From the NCBI GenBank assembly GCA_036557705.1, contig DATBHB010000117.1:1-64000 (forward strand): a DNA stretch of 64,000 nucleotides, in the 5' to 3' direction. Positions 33,049 through 40,970 of the stretch are shown piece by piece. Source of the stretch: VAZQ01 sp036557705. Lineage in GTDB: Bacteria > Pseudomonadota > Alphaproteobacteria > Rhizobiales > Xanthobacteraceae. The translations under genes were made by a program, and so were the position numbers. Position 1 is the stretch's first letter. Every line of letters starts with the position of its first letter. The notes below the pieces were generated by a model that ran no database searches, was not told where the DNA came from, and saw nothing but the letters and a program-made list of their open reading frames with translations.

Positions 33049-33894
33049 TTAATCGGCCAAGGCAGGGTAGAGCGACTGTGCCGCCTTGGCAAAGACCCAG
33101 TCGAGATCGTTTTGCGCCAGCGCCGCGAGCGATTTGTGGCCAAGCGCCAGCAGCGCCGGCAGGCTTCCCTCGGAGGACGGATAATTCGAGCCCCAGGCCA
33201 GGCGCTGCGCGCCGAACTCGGACACCAGCTTCGGGAAAAAGGTTTCGGGCGTGGCCTTGCCCTTTTTCGCCTCGGTGAAATTGCGTTCGGTCAGTTTGAG
33301 GTAAAGGTTCGGATGACGCGCCAAAGCAAACAGGCTCGCGGCCGCCGCGTAGGGCGGTCCATCGTCAATCTGCGGCCGCGCCGCGTGATCGAGGATGACT
33401 TTGACGCTTGGAAAGCGTTGCAGCATGCCGGTGAGTTGCGGAAGCCCCTTCGCGGACATCTGCATGCAGATCGAGAGGCCGACCTCGCTCGCGTACTCCC
33501 ACGCCGGAAAAGATTTCGGATCGTCGATCCAGGAGGCCTGTTCGGTCATCGTACTGCCGAAGGTGAACAGGCGCATCCCGGTGAGCCGGCGGTCGAGCCA
33601 GTAACGCATGCGTTCGCGGGCGTCCGCCGCCAGCACGTCGGCGGAAAATACCCCGGTGAAGCGATCGGGATGGGCGACAACCGCATCGGCGACGTAGGAA
33701 TTATCGTGCCCATAGCAGGTCGAAGCCTGCACGATTGCAGCCTTCTGCACGCCGGCTTGGTCCATGGCGGCGATCAACTGCTCCGCCGTAATCGGTCTCG
33801 TCTCCGACCAGTCCGATTGCCTGCCGCCCAAAGGCGCGCGCGGATAGCGCGTCCGGTCGGTCGAGATGATGTGCGGATGAATGTCGATGATCAT
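33049..33894 (-). CDS. Amidohydrolase 2 family metal-dependent hydrolase
   Basis: A 281-residue TIM barrel of the family that includes 2-pyrone-4,6-dicarboxylate lactonase and ACMSD. It opens MIIDIHPHIIS (metal histidines H6 and H8), has VILDHAARPQIDDGP in the middle and ends with the catalytic aspartate-type segment LAWGSNYPSSEGS, where the usual Asp is replaced by Asn. Probably hydrolyses or decarboxylates a ring-cleavage intermediate. It sits between the two binding-protein-like paralogues on the same strand. Confidence 0.8.
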   Translation of the reverse strand: MIIDIHPHIISTDRTRYPRAPLGGRQSDWSETRPITAEQLIAAMDQAGVQKAAIVQASTCYGHDNSYVADAVVAHPDRFTGVFSADVLAADARERMRYWLDRRLTGMRLFTFGSTMTEQASWIDDPKSFPAWEYASEVGLSICMQMSAKGLPQLTGMLQRFPSVKVILDHAARPQIDDGPPYAAAASLFALARHPNLYLKLTERNFTEAKKGKATPETFFPKLVSEFGAQRLAWGSNYPSSEGSLPALLALGHKSLAALAQNDLDWVFAKAAQSLYPALAD

Positions 33895-34047
33895 GTCAGG
33901 GATCAGGTGTCAGGGATCAGGTGTCAGGTATCAGGGATCAGGGATCAGGTGTCAGGGACCAGACGCGAAGACATTAGGGATCAGAGATCTGATCAGAAGT
34001 TGGGATGCCAGGCTCCATCTCTGTTTCTGCTGATACCTGATTTCTGA
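33895..34047. repeat. Cluster of short degenerate direct repeats (GTCAGGGATCAG units)
   Basis: Repeating words GTCAGG, GGATCAG and GTATCAGG occur about eight times from 33895 to 33990. Related inverted words (CTGATACCTGA, TTTCTGATCAGCTGA) occur from 34029. The right edge overlaps the stop codon of the next gene. Irregular spacing and no constant spacers, so not a CRISPR. Confidence 0.75.
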
Positions 34048-35028
34048 TCAGCTGATTTCTGGATTCGCGAACAGCTTCTCAATTGGCAGCCGTTTCGGCA
34101 TCAGTTCCTGCTGGACCGCATAGGTGATCATGGCCTCTATCGAGGGCAGGTTGGCCGCCACCCCGTAGGGCAGCGGATCGTCGCCGACGATGGGCATGAA
34201 CTCGCGATATTTGCGATCGTCGGTGTCGTTCAACGAGCCCGATTTCAACTGCTCCAGATAGAGTCGTTTCGATTCGACAAATCCGCCGAACAGCGATTTG
34301 GCGAGCCAGGGATGGTCGGCGAGGAATTGCTCCTTGATGACGATGAGGCCGTGGATCGGATAGATCCCGGTGCGGCGAAACCACTCCGCCTCGAGCTTCA
34401 CCCCGTCCGGGAACAGCTCATAATATTCAGGGGGCGTCGGCGCGGCTCGCCACCCCCCTTGCGGGGAGCCCTCGCGGCCGATCCCGGCATTGCCGGTCAG
34501 ACCGGCCTGGATCTCGCCGTCCGCCATCATGGCGCGGAGCGAGCGCCCCTGCGGAGCGTGCATCACGTTGGGCGGCAACCGCAATTCGGTGACGTGTTCT
34601 TCGTCATCGACCACCCAGGTCACTTTTGCCGAATCGAGCCCGTAATCGTTGACCAGGATGCCGCGTGTCCACACTCCTGACGTGACCGACCAGGCGCGCA
34701 CCGCGACCTTCTTGCCGTGCAAATCGGACGGAACCCGAATGCCGGAATCTGGGCGGCATACGAGGCCGGTGTGGTGGAAGCGCCGCATCACGAAAACCGG
34801 CAACGCGATATACGGCGCTCCAAGTGCGCGGGCGATCATGTAGGTGGTCGGCGCCATCTCGCAGACATCGAATTCGAGATTGCGGACCATGCGGCGGAAC
34901 GCAGCGATGATCGGGGTCACCTCGACAAGGTCGAGATTGACATCAGGGATCTGCACGCGGCCGTCTTTCAGCGCGGCGGTGTGGCCGTAAGTCGCGATTG
35001 CCGTCTTCAGCCGGACCGGATTACTCAT
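34048..35028 (-). CDS. Periplasmic-binding-fold / 4,5-dihydroxyphthalate decarboxylase-like protein, paralogue
   Basis: About 326 residues. ATG 35028 follows AGGAGG. Same motif order as the gene at 31999-32895: NLEFDVCEMAPTTYMIARAL, DLHGKKVAVRAWSVTSGVWT, RGILVNDYGLDSAKVTWVVD. No signal peptide. It begins LKTAIATYGHTAALKDGRVQ, close to decarboxylase-type proteins. With the other paralogue, an amidohydrolase and a sulfatase it forms a single-strand block. Whether these are enzymes or solute receptors cannot be settled from sequence alone. Confidence 0.7.
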   Translation of the reverse strand: MSNPVRLKTAIATYGHTAALKDGRVQIPDVNLDLVEVTPIIAAFRRMVRNLEFDVCEMAPTTYMIARALGAPYIALPVFVMRRFHHTGLVCRPDSGIRVPSDLHGKKVAVRAWSVTSGVWTRGILVNDYGLDSAKVTWVVDDEEHVTELRLPPNVMHAPQGRSLRAMMADGEIQAGLTGNAGIGREGSPQGGWRAAPTPPEYYELFPDGVKLEAEWFRRTGIYPIHGLIVIKEQFLADHPWLAKSLFGGFVESKRLYLEQLKSGSLNDTDDRKYREFMPIVGDDPLPYGVAANLPSIEAMITYAVQQELMPKRLPIEKLFANPEIS

Positions 35029-35077
35029 CGGCATGCCTCCTGCGCGTCGTCCGGTTCCCGGCGGTCCTCTTTGCGGG

Positions 35078-35344
35078 TCATTTGAACTCAACCTTCTCAG
35101 CGAGCCAAGCCTTGATCAGCGACTGATAGGGCATGTCGCGCTTGTTCGCAGCAATTTTGATACGCTCCAGCATGGCCACAGGCAATCGCAGCGAAATCGA
35201 AGTGGTCGCCGGCTTCAGGTTCGGAAATCGAACGCGCTGCGCTTTGGCCCAATCGACGTAATCTGTCGAGTCGTGAGTCTCCCAAAAGTGGCGCTCCTCC
35301 GCCTCGTCTCGGAATGGCGGAATCGATTTATGTTTCGTGTTCAT
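35078..35344 (-). CDS. brnA: BrnA-type antitoxin
   Basis: An 88-residue antitoxin. The C-terminal half, TTSISLRLPVAMLERIKIAA, then NKRDMPYQSLIKAWLAEKV, is a ribbon-helix-helix DNA-binding domain; the N-terminal half (PFRDEAEERHFWETHDSTDY) is the toxin-binding part typical of BrnA. ATG 35344 overlaps the toxin gene by 17 bases. It should bind BrnT and repress the operator at 35635-35653. Confidence 0.9.
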   Translation of the reverse strand: MNTKHKSIPPFRDEAEERHFWETHDSTDYVDWAKAQRVRFPNLKPATTSISLRLPVAMLERIKIAANKRDMPYQSLIKAWLAEKVEFK

Positions 35345-35630
35345 ATCGAAACCTCTCCTTGCGATTCATGTCGCGTGCGGAAATGACTCGGATGAGCCGA
35401 CCGCCTCCGCGTAATGTAAAGGTGATGTGAACGAGCCGACCCTCGCCGGTCTGCCCCAATGCATGAAACCGCGGCTCATCCGCGCTGTGCTTCACATCCT
35501 CCAATAACAGCAGCGGTTCGTTCAAGAACGCCCGCTCTGTCTCGGCTTGGGTTACGCCATGCTTGTCGACGCTTTTGCGGCTATTGCCATCGTCCCAGTC
35601 GAAACCTTCGATGCGCGTGAGATCGATCAC
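35328..35630 (-). CDS. brnT: BrnT-type toxin (RNase)
   Basis: A 100-residue toxin, RelE-like fold, that cleaves RNA and slows growth. Family motifs: FDWDDGNSRKSVDKHGVTQA near the start, and LIRVISARDMNRKERFRYE at the end. The start is GTG 35630 because an in-frame TAA lies just upstream and no ATG follows in the first 40 codons. No ribosome site is seen and the operator ends five bases away, so the message may be leaderless. Confidence 0.9.
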   Translation of the reverse strand: MIDLTRIEGFDWDDGNSRKSVDKHGVTQAETERAFLNEPLLLLEDVKHSADEPRFHALGQTGEGRLVHITFTLRGGGRLIRVISARDMNRKERFRYEHET

Positions 35631-35634
35631 GTCT

Positions 35635-35653
35635 GTATATTATGGTAATATAC
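35635..35653. promoter_or_regulatory. Palindromic operator of brnTA
   Basis: GTATATTA-TGG-TAATATAC, 8-base perfect arms around 3 bases, five bases before the brnT start codon. An AT-rich palindrome overlapping the promoter suits the autorepressing BrnA ribbon-helix-helix protein. Confidence 0.65.
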
Positions 35654-35711
35654 ACCCTTTTTCAAGGCTCCGAGCGCAACTTCCGTATCGTTCCGGTCCT
35701 GATGCTGAATT

Positions 35712-36554
35712 ATGGTTCAAGCCGCCATGTCTTCTGAGCTTGACCCTCGGGCGTCCGGCGCACGCCGGCTTACGGACAAAGTGTGCATTGTCACCGGGGC
35801 CGGGCAGGGGATCGGCCGCGCCGCGGCGCGGCGGCTTGGGCAGGAAGGCGGCAGGATCGTCGTCGCCGACAGAGTGGAAGAAGGGGCGGCGAGAACCGCC
35901 GCCGAGCTGCAGGCCCACGGGATCGATGCCATGATGGTGTTGGCCGACCTGAGCACCCTTGCCGGCGCGCACGAACTGATGCAGACGACGACGGCGGCTT
36001 ACGGACGCATCGACGTGCTCGTCAACAATGCGGGAGGCACCATCTGGATCAAGCCCTATCACCTCTACACCGAAGATGAAGTGAAGCTCGAACTGGGGCG
36101 GTCGCTTTATCCGACGCTCTGGTGCTGTCTCGCCGCGCTGCCCATCATGATGGAGCAGTCGTGCGGCTCGATCGTCAACGTCGGATCCCAATCGCCGCGC
36201 GGTCTCTATCGGCTGCCTTACGCGGTGAGCAAAGGCGGCATCGCGGCGTTGACCAAGGTGCTCGCCATGGAATACGGCCGCTACGGCATACGCGTGAACA
36301 CGGTCGCACCGGGTGGAACAGAGATCACGGACCGGATCACGCCCCGGCTGTCGATTCGTCCGGGTGTCATGGCGGCGGAAAGCCAGGACATGGAGAAGTA
36401 TCGGCAGGAAATGGCGCAAGACATCGCCAATCAGCGAGCGCTGCCGCGGCGCGGCGTGCCGGAAGAGCAGGCCGCTGCGATTGCATTTCTCGCCTCGGAG
36501 GATGCCGCCTACATCACCGGGCAGGTCATCAATTGCAGCGGCGGCCAGTCGTAA
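35712..36554 (+). CDS. BenD-like short-chain dehydrogenase
   Basis: A 280-residue NAD-dependent oxidoreductase. Cofactor motif VTGAGQGIGRAAARRLG; NNAGGTIWIKPYHLYTEDEV; catalytic Ser and Tyr-x-x-x-Lys in LYRLPYAVSKGGIAALTKV; then GIRVNTVAPGGTEI. The phrases IKPYHLYTEDEVKLELGRSL and SLYPTLWCC closely resemble benzoate diol dehydrogenase BenD, which re-aromatises cis-diols to catechols. No benABC genes are near, so the substrate could differ. ATG 35712 used; ATG 35727 is an alternative. Confidence 0.8.
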   Translation: MVQAAMSSELDPRASGARRLTDKVCIVTGAGQGIGRAAARRLGQEGGRIVVADRVEEGAARTAAELQAHGIDAMMVLADLSTLAGAHELMQTTTAAYGRIDVLVNNAGGTIWIKPYHLYTEDEVKLELGRSLYPTLWCCLAALPIMMEQSCGSIVNVGSQSPRGLYRLPYAVSKGGIAALTKVLAMEYGRYGIRVNTVAPGGTEITDRITPRLSIRPGVMAAESQDMEKYRQEMAQDIANQRALPRRGVPEEQAAAIAFLASEDAAYITGQVINCSGGQS

Positions 36555-36569
36555 CTGGCCACCCCGACC

Positions 36570-36992
36570 TCATATCCGCGTCGATTGCTGCTGCTTATCG
36601 ACACCGGGAATCGAACCTAGTTCGGCAAGCCACCGTTGTTGCGAACGCAGCCAGATTTGCCGTTTGGGCACGAACTGGTTTCGTTGGCGCACCGTCCCGC
36701 CGCGAATGCGATATATTTTCGGTCCGTCGCCTGTCCCGGCGGCATAAATCGGTGTGCCGCACCTCGGACAGAAAGCTTGTTCCCGTTTGGCGCCGCTCTC
36801 TGCTGTCTTCACGTAGATCGTCGGTTCTCCGGACAAAATCCTGAAGCTGTCATGCTCGGCAGGAATTAAAATACGGAACGCCGTTCGTGACAATACCTGG
36901 CAATCAGTGCAATGGCAGATCTCGGTGTTGTCTGGATTGACCTCAGCATCGTATGTGACGTAGCCGCAGTGGCACCCACCATCAATCTTCAC
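36570..36992 (-). CDS. GFA family zinc protein
   Basis: About 140 residues. The family zinc motifs are present: GGCHCGYVTYDAE, ICHCTDCQVLSRTAFRILI, and AFCPRCGTPIYAAGTGDGP. The GFA family was named for glutathione-dependent formaldehyde activation but most members have no known function. GTG 36992 with GGGAGG eight bases upstream is preferred to TTG 36998. Convergent with the BenD-like gene. Confidence 0.85.
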   Translation of the reverse strand: MKIDGGCHCGYVTYDAEVNPDNTEICHCTDCQVLSRTAFRILIPAEHDSFRILSGEPTIYVKTAESGAKREQAFCPRCGTPIYAAGTGDGPKIYRIRGGTVRQRNQFVPKRQIWLRSQQRWLAELGSIPGVDKQQQSTRI

Positions 36993-37103
36993 GACCAAAC
37001 CCTCCCTTTACTCGTGCAACGTTAGCACCGGTGAGACGATCGTGCCATGTCGAAAACTGAAGATCGGGGATCGATTTATACTAAGTTTGCAATGTTTGAT
37101 TCA

Positions 37104-37207
37104 TCATGCGCGGGCATAGCGCGTCTTAGGCGCGCTTGAACGCGCTGGTGACCCGCACATCCATTTTCTTTGTAAGATGGATTGCCGGGTCAAGCCCGGC
37201 AATGACG
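37104..37207. repeat. Interspersed repeat family E
   Basis: It includes the module CATAGCGCGTCTTAGGCGCG (about 37115-37146), then a hairpin ATTGCCGGG-TCAAG-CCCGGCAAT (37181-37203) followed by GACG. The hairpin phrase resembles one dispersed in many Bradyrhizobium-type genomes. Confidence 0.7.
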
Positions 37208-37250
37208 GTTGATACCGATCGAGATCGATCAGGGATCATGAAGGTTGGTA

Positions 37251-37739
37251 TTATTTCTTTACGTTGATAATCCAATCGATATAGAGGTCGGCCCCCACGG
37301 CAAGGGGCGAGAGCCGTGTGCCAGTGAATGTGCCATCTCCCTTTGCGCCCTCAAATCTTCCTTTGCCGCCGACAATCGTTACTGTTCCCTCAAATTGGCT
37401 GCTAGGGCCATCGACCCTGGTCTTCCCAGAGGCTCTATACCAAAGCTCCGAGCCATCTTTGAGAGTCAGACCGTTAAAAGACGTAAATGTGCCTGCTCCC
37501 CTTACGTAATCCGTATTCGCGACGAGATAACACGTCCCTGCTGTGCCATCAGGCAGCGAGGCTATTCCGGAGTGTCGGTTCATCCCGAAAGTGTGACCAT
37601 CAATGTCGTCCAATTGTTGGAATTCTGCGAAGGCCGCATGCATTACCCCACGGAATTTCAACGCTTCATCGGCCTGTGCAGCACCTATACTCGCAAAGCA
37701 AAGAAGTGCAGCGCCGGCCAGAACACTTACCCGGTCCAT
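37251..37739 (-). CDS. Small secreted beta-barrel-like protein
   Basis: A 162-residue exported protein. ATG 37739 follows AAGGAGGA; residues 1-23 are a signal peptide (VLAGAALLCFASIGAAQA). The rest is beta-rich: DGTAGTCYLVANTDYVRGAG, TFTSFNGLTLKDGSELWY and VTIVGGKGRFEGAKGDGTFT. The last part recalls allene-oxide-cyclase or dirigent-like barrels with a G-G-x-G-x-F/Y signature. Periplasmic; role unknown. Confidence 0.65.
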   Translation of the reverse strand: MDRVSVLAGAALLCFASIGAAQADEALKFRGVMHAAFAEFQQLDDIDGHTFGMNRHSGIASLPDGTAGTCYLVANTDYVRGAGTFTSFNGLTLKDGSELWYRASGKTRVDGPSSQFEGTVTIVGGKGRFEGAKGDGTFTGTRLSPLAVGADLYIDWIINVKK

Positions 37740-37947
37740 TTTTATCCTCCTTCACGGTCGCAGATCGACTGCGGCGGCACGCGCGCACCGCCAGTCAGCT
37801 GAAATGGTCTGTGGCTCTATGTCCACGACAGCAGGTGGGGTTCTGCGAGCAGGACTTCGACACCCGATGCCGGCTGGATTCTTGCCCTCGGCCGTCAGTA
37901 ACGTACCGCGTTGCCCCCATGCCGGGGAGGCGCAAGATTGCGTTGCG

Positions 37948-37965
37948 TATGCGCAAAGTTGCATA
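37948..37965. promoter_or_regulatory. LysR-type binding site
   Basis: TATGC, eight bases, GCATA just before the LysR gene: a T-N11-A type palindrome suited to autoregulation and to control of the divergent secreted-protein gene. Confidence 0.4.
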
Positions 37966-37973
37966 CTTGAGGT

Positions 37974-38945
37974 ATGTTCAGCTGGGACGACCTCAAGCAC
38001 TTTCTGGCATTCGCCCGTACCGGCAGTATTGTGGCGGCTGCGAGAGCACAAGGCGTTAACCATTCTACGGTGCAACGTCGTCTCGCCGAATTAGAGAAGC
38101 GCCTCGGCCAAAAACTCATCGAACGCGACCTCAACGGGTATCGACTGAGCAAGCTCGGGGAGGAATTGCTTCCTCATGCCGAGCGAATCGAAGAGGCGGT
38201 CGCAGCTTTCGGACGGCAGATAGCAGCTTCAGGTAACAAGCGGCCCACAGGGACGATCCGCGTAACCTGCTCCTCGACAGTGGGACTCCGGCTCAAGCGG
38301 ACGGCGCTCATCGATGCTTTCGAAGCGAGCTTTCCTGGACTTCGAGTGGAGTTGGTGATCAGTGATCGGATCCTTGATCTCTCCAAGGGAGAAGCAGACA
38401 TTGCAATCCGCAGTAAGGGAGGCGAACCGGAAGACGAGGCGCTCGTGGGGAGAAAGATTACTGACCAGGTTTGGGCCGTATACGCAAGTCGCGAATACGT
38501 CGAAAGCCATGGCCGACCCGAACGTCCCGAGGACATCGGACGCCATCGTGTCGTCCAATGCAACGGCGCGATTGCCAACCTCGCCGCGGCGCGATGGCTA
38601 CGGAGGGTAGCGCCACACGCGATAGTCGCTGCCTATAGCGAAAGCTGGTCAGGAGTACTCCTGGCCGTAAAGTCTGGTGCCGGAGTTTCGCCGTTGCCCC
38701 GCGTGCATGGAGACAGCGAAAGCGAACTCGTGCGCGTCATAGATGACCTTCCCGATTTGGTGACGCACTTTCATTTGCTTGCACACAGAGATCTATACCG
38801 CGCGCCGCGCGTGCGCGCCTTCTTTGACTTTGTCCAGAGTGAGATCAAGACGTTTCGTGCGGTATTGTCGGGCCAAGCCGTGGCGTCCGAAAAAAAACGC
38901 CCCTGCGATGTCGACGATGGGTTAGAGGCCATCTCAAGAGCGTAA
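37974..38945 (+). CDS. LysR family transcriptional regulator
   Basis: A 323-residue regulator. The helix-turn-helix is HFLAFARTGSIVAAARAQGV (about 8-27) followed by NHSTVQRRLAELEKRLGQKL. The effector domain (TGTIRVTCSSTVGLRLKRTA) is of the shorter type without obvious ligand motifs. ATG 37974. A palindromic site lies ten bases upstream. It is divergent from the small secreted-protein gene at 37251-37739, a candidate target. Confidence 0.85.
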   Translation: MFSWDDLKHFLAFARTGSIVAAARAQGVNHSTVQRRLAELEKRLGQKLIERDLNGYRLSKLGEELLPHAERIEEAVAAFGRQIAASGNKRPTGTIRVTCSSTVGLRLKRTALIDAFEASFPGLRVELVISDRILDLSKGEADIAIRSKGGEPEDEALVGRKITDQVWAVYASREYVESHGRPERPEDIGRHRVVQCNGAIANLAAARWLRRVAPHAIVAAYSESWSGVLLAVKSGAGVSPLPRVHGDSESELVRVIDDLPDLVTHFHLLAHRDLYRAPRVRAFFDFVQSEIKTFRAVLSGQAVASEKKRPCDVDDGLEAISRA

Positions 38946-39078
38946 ATCGTCACATCGTTACTGGACGAGAACAAATTACTGAAACAATGCGCCTGCGTCA
39001 TGGCGAGCCTCGTAACCCGCTCGCAGCGACTTTGATACGTTCCAACATAGCCAGAACCGTCGCGGGACCCTCGATGTT

Positions 39079-39517
39079 CTACTCCGCCTCTGCCAAGCCC
39101 AAAACCGTGAACCCCTCTTTGCGTGCGGCGACAGCAAGGCGCTCATCGAGCGTGACGAACGGCAGCACCGCGGGTCGCCGCTCCGTAGCCAGATAAGCCG
39201 CAGCAAGTTGAAATGCGTCGGCGGCACGCAACGGGTGCACGCGAACGAACCGGGTCGCCGTTTCGCGGATGGCATCGCTGGGATCCACTTCGTGCCAATC
39301 GGATGCGAGCCGTTGTAATCTCTGAAACGCAAACGTCGCTACCCGGTTGTCGAGGGAACCGTCACGATCGCGGCGCGCGAGAGCGGAAAATGCACTCGAC
39401 GGAGGACCCCCACCACACGATTATTCCCGGATCCTGAGCCGCAAGCGGCTGTAACCGCGGACTCGCGGCCTCCAGGACAATGAGCGGGATGATCGCTGAA
39501 GAATCCCAGAATTTCAC
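39079..39517 (-). pseudogene. vapC toxin gene with a single frameshift
   Basis: From GTG 39517 the frame reads VKFWDSSAIIPLIVLEAASP, then IIVWWGSSVEC, a PIN-domain toxin start with the first acidic metal residue. It then runs to a stop. Removing one base near 39391 restores FSALARRDRDGSLDNRVATF and the rest of a PIN domain (VHPLRAADAFQLAAAYL, VTLDERLAVAARKEGF) to the stop at 39079. The break is next to a run of four A. The repaired protein would be about 145 residues. Either a real inactivating mutation or an assembly error. Confidence 0.75.
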
Positions 39518-39813
39518 CGGCTCTCGCGACGCTCCTCCAGGAGAGCTGCCAAGACCGAAGCGCTGCCCTTGATGCGCGGCAACTGCTCGGTAAAGAACGA
39601 TTTAGGCAGTCCAGCCCGGCCCGGCCTTACCGTGCCCTCACGAACAAGTCGATCCAGCAGGCCGGCCTGTTCGCTCTTGCTGCCGCTTGTAACTGCTTCA
39701 AGACGAGCCACGGGGCGTCCGCGGTCGACGATCAGGACCGGCGACCCGCCTTTGAGGCCGTCAATCAATGCACTCAGGCGGTTCTTGGCCTCGGTTATGC
39801 TGACCTTCTTCAC
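39514..39813 (-). CDS. Phd/YefM-type antitoxin (vapB position)
   Basis: About 99 residues. The N-terminal VKKVSITEAKNRLSALIDGL and VLIVDRGRPVARLEAV are the Phd/YefM DNA-binding fold; the C-terminal tail (LPKSFFTEQLPRIKGSASVL) would wrap the toxin. The GTG at 39813 is taken as start; TTG 39822 is possible. The stop overlaps the toxin start (GTGA), the usual coupling in vapBC. The partner toxin is frameshifted, so this antitoxin may have no active target. Confidence 0.75.
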   Translation of the reverse strand: MKKVSITEAKNRLSALIDGLKGGSPVLIVDRGRPVARLEAVTSGSKSEQAGLLDRLVREGTVRPGRAGLPKSFFTEQLPRIKGSASVLAALLEERRESR

Positions 39814-39994
39814 AAGGTTCAAATAGTCTTCTTGCGGACGCTATTCAAGCGCGACAACGAGGGCAGCGCAGATGAGAATGGCGCCGCGGCTGCCGGGCCC
39901 GCGTGCAAATGGCGGGTTGCGGCGCGCGACCGAACGAGCAGCAAGCGGATAGCGAATCGAACCGCGCGCCTAACGCGCCCTACGATTACATCCG

Positions 39995-40897
39995 CTAAGC
40001 GGCGTCGGTGCGGCGCCGCCTGATCAGGGCCAGCGCCGAGCGCAATTGACCGCCGGCCTCTTCGATCAGCTGCGCGCCTTCTTCGGGATTGCAGCCGTTG
40101 AGCAGCATGACGGCAAGTTTGACACTGCCATGCGCGGCGCGCAGCGCCTCCTGGGCGGCATCGCGTTCACAGCCGGTGAGGCGAACCAGCATGCTCTCGC
40201 TGCGCCGCACGAGCTTCTGGTTTCCGGCGCGGACATCGACCATGAGGCCCTTGTAGACCCGGCCGAGCAGGATCATGAGGACGCTCGAAAGCAGGTTGAG
40301 CGCGATCTTCTGTGCGGTCCCGGCCTTCATGCGGGTCGAGCCGGCGATCGGCTCAGCGCCGGTATCAAGCCAGATCGGGTAATCGGCTTCTTCGAGGAGC
40401 GGCGTGCCGCGGTTATTGGCAATGCCGACGGTGAGGGCGCCGCGCCGCCTTGCCTCGCGCAGGCAGGCAAGGGTGAACGGGGTGGTGCCGCTCGCCGCCA
40501 CTGCCACGAGCACGTCCTTGCCGTCGACCACGTATTCATGGATGAGGCGCTCAGCCCGGCCGACTTCGTCTTCGGCGCCTTCGACGGAGCGCAGCAGCGC
40601 CTCTTTCCCGCCGGCGATCAGCAGAACGAGGCGGTCCTCCGGCCAGTTGAACGTAGGCATCAGTTCGGCCCCGTCCTGGACGGCCAGGCGGCCCGAAGTA
40701 CCGGCGCCGGCGTAAACGAGCCGGCCGCGATAGCGCAGCCGCGTCTCCATGGCCAGGGCCGCGCGCTCAAGCGATGATCGGGCGGCGCGCACGGCAGCAA
40801 CCGCGGCAAACTGGGCCTCGATCATCGTGTCGATGATCTCGCCCGGCTCCCACAGATCGATCCCTGCATAGCGGGGACTGGCGCGCTCGGTATTCAT
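39995..40897 (-). CDS. murQ: N-acetylmuramic acid 6-phosphate etherase
   Basis: A 300-residue SIS-domain lyase that removes lactate from MurNAc-6-phosphate to give GlcNAc-6-phosphate in cell-wall recycling. Key segments: YAGAGTSGRLAVQDGAELMP (catalytic Glu in GAELMPTF), GIANNRGTPLLEEADYPIWL, and GSTRMKAGTAQKIALNLLSS. The last is a near-invariant family signature. ATG 40897. Divergent from the kinase-SIS-nagA set, with an inverted-repeat cluster in between. Confidence 0.93.
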   Translation of the reverse strand: MNTERASPRYAGIDLWEPGEIIDTMIEAQFAAVAAVRAARSSLERAALAMETRLRYRGRLVYAGAGTSGRLAVQDGAELMPTFNWPEDRLVLLIAGGKEALLRSVEGAEDEVGRAERLIHEYVVDGKDVLVAVAASGTTPFTLACLREARRRGALTVGIANNRGTPLLEEADYPIWLDTGAEPIAGSTRMKAGTAQKIALNLLSSVLMILLGRVYKGLMVDVRAGNQKLVRRSESMLVRLTGCERDAAQEALRAAHGSVKLAVMLLNGCNPEEGAQLIEEAGGQLRSALALIRRRRTDAA

Positions 40898-40970
40898 GAA
40901 CGGGACCAGAACGGGTGCGGCACTACACCATAGTGACCCTGGAATCGTTCTTGGGCGTTGTCCAGAAGCG

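Noticed and set aside
33895..34047. Repeats that could be a CRISPR array
   Set aside because: Units are 6 to 14 bases, of irregular spacing, with no unique spacers, and no cas genes are nearby.
36596..36630. T-loop-like sequence (GGTTCGATTCCCGG on the minus strand)
   Set aside because: No anticodon or D arm can be folded around it and it lies inside the C-terminal codons of the GFA-family gene, so it is not a tRNA.
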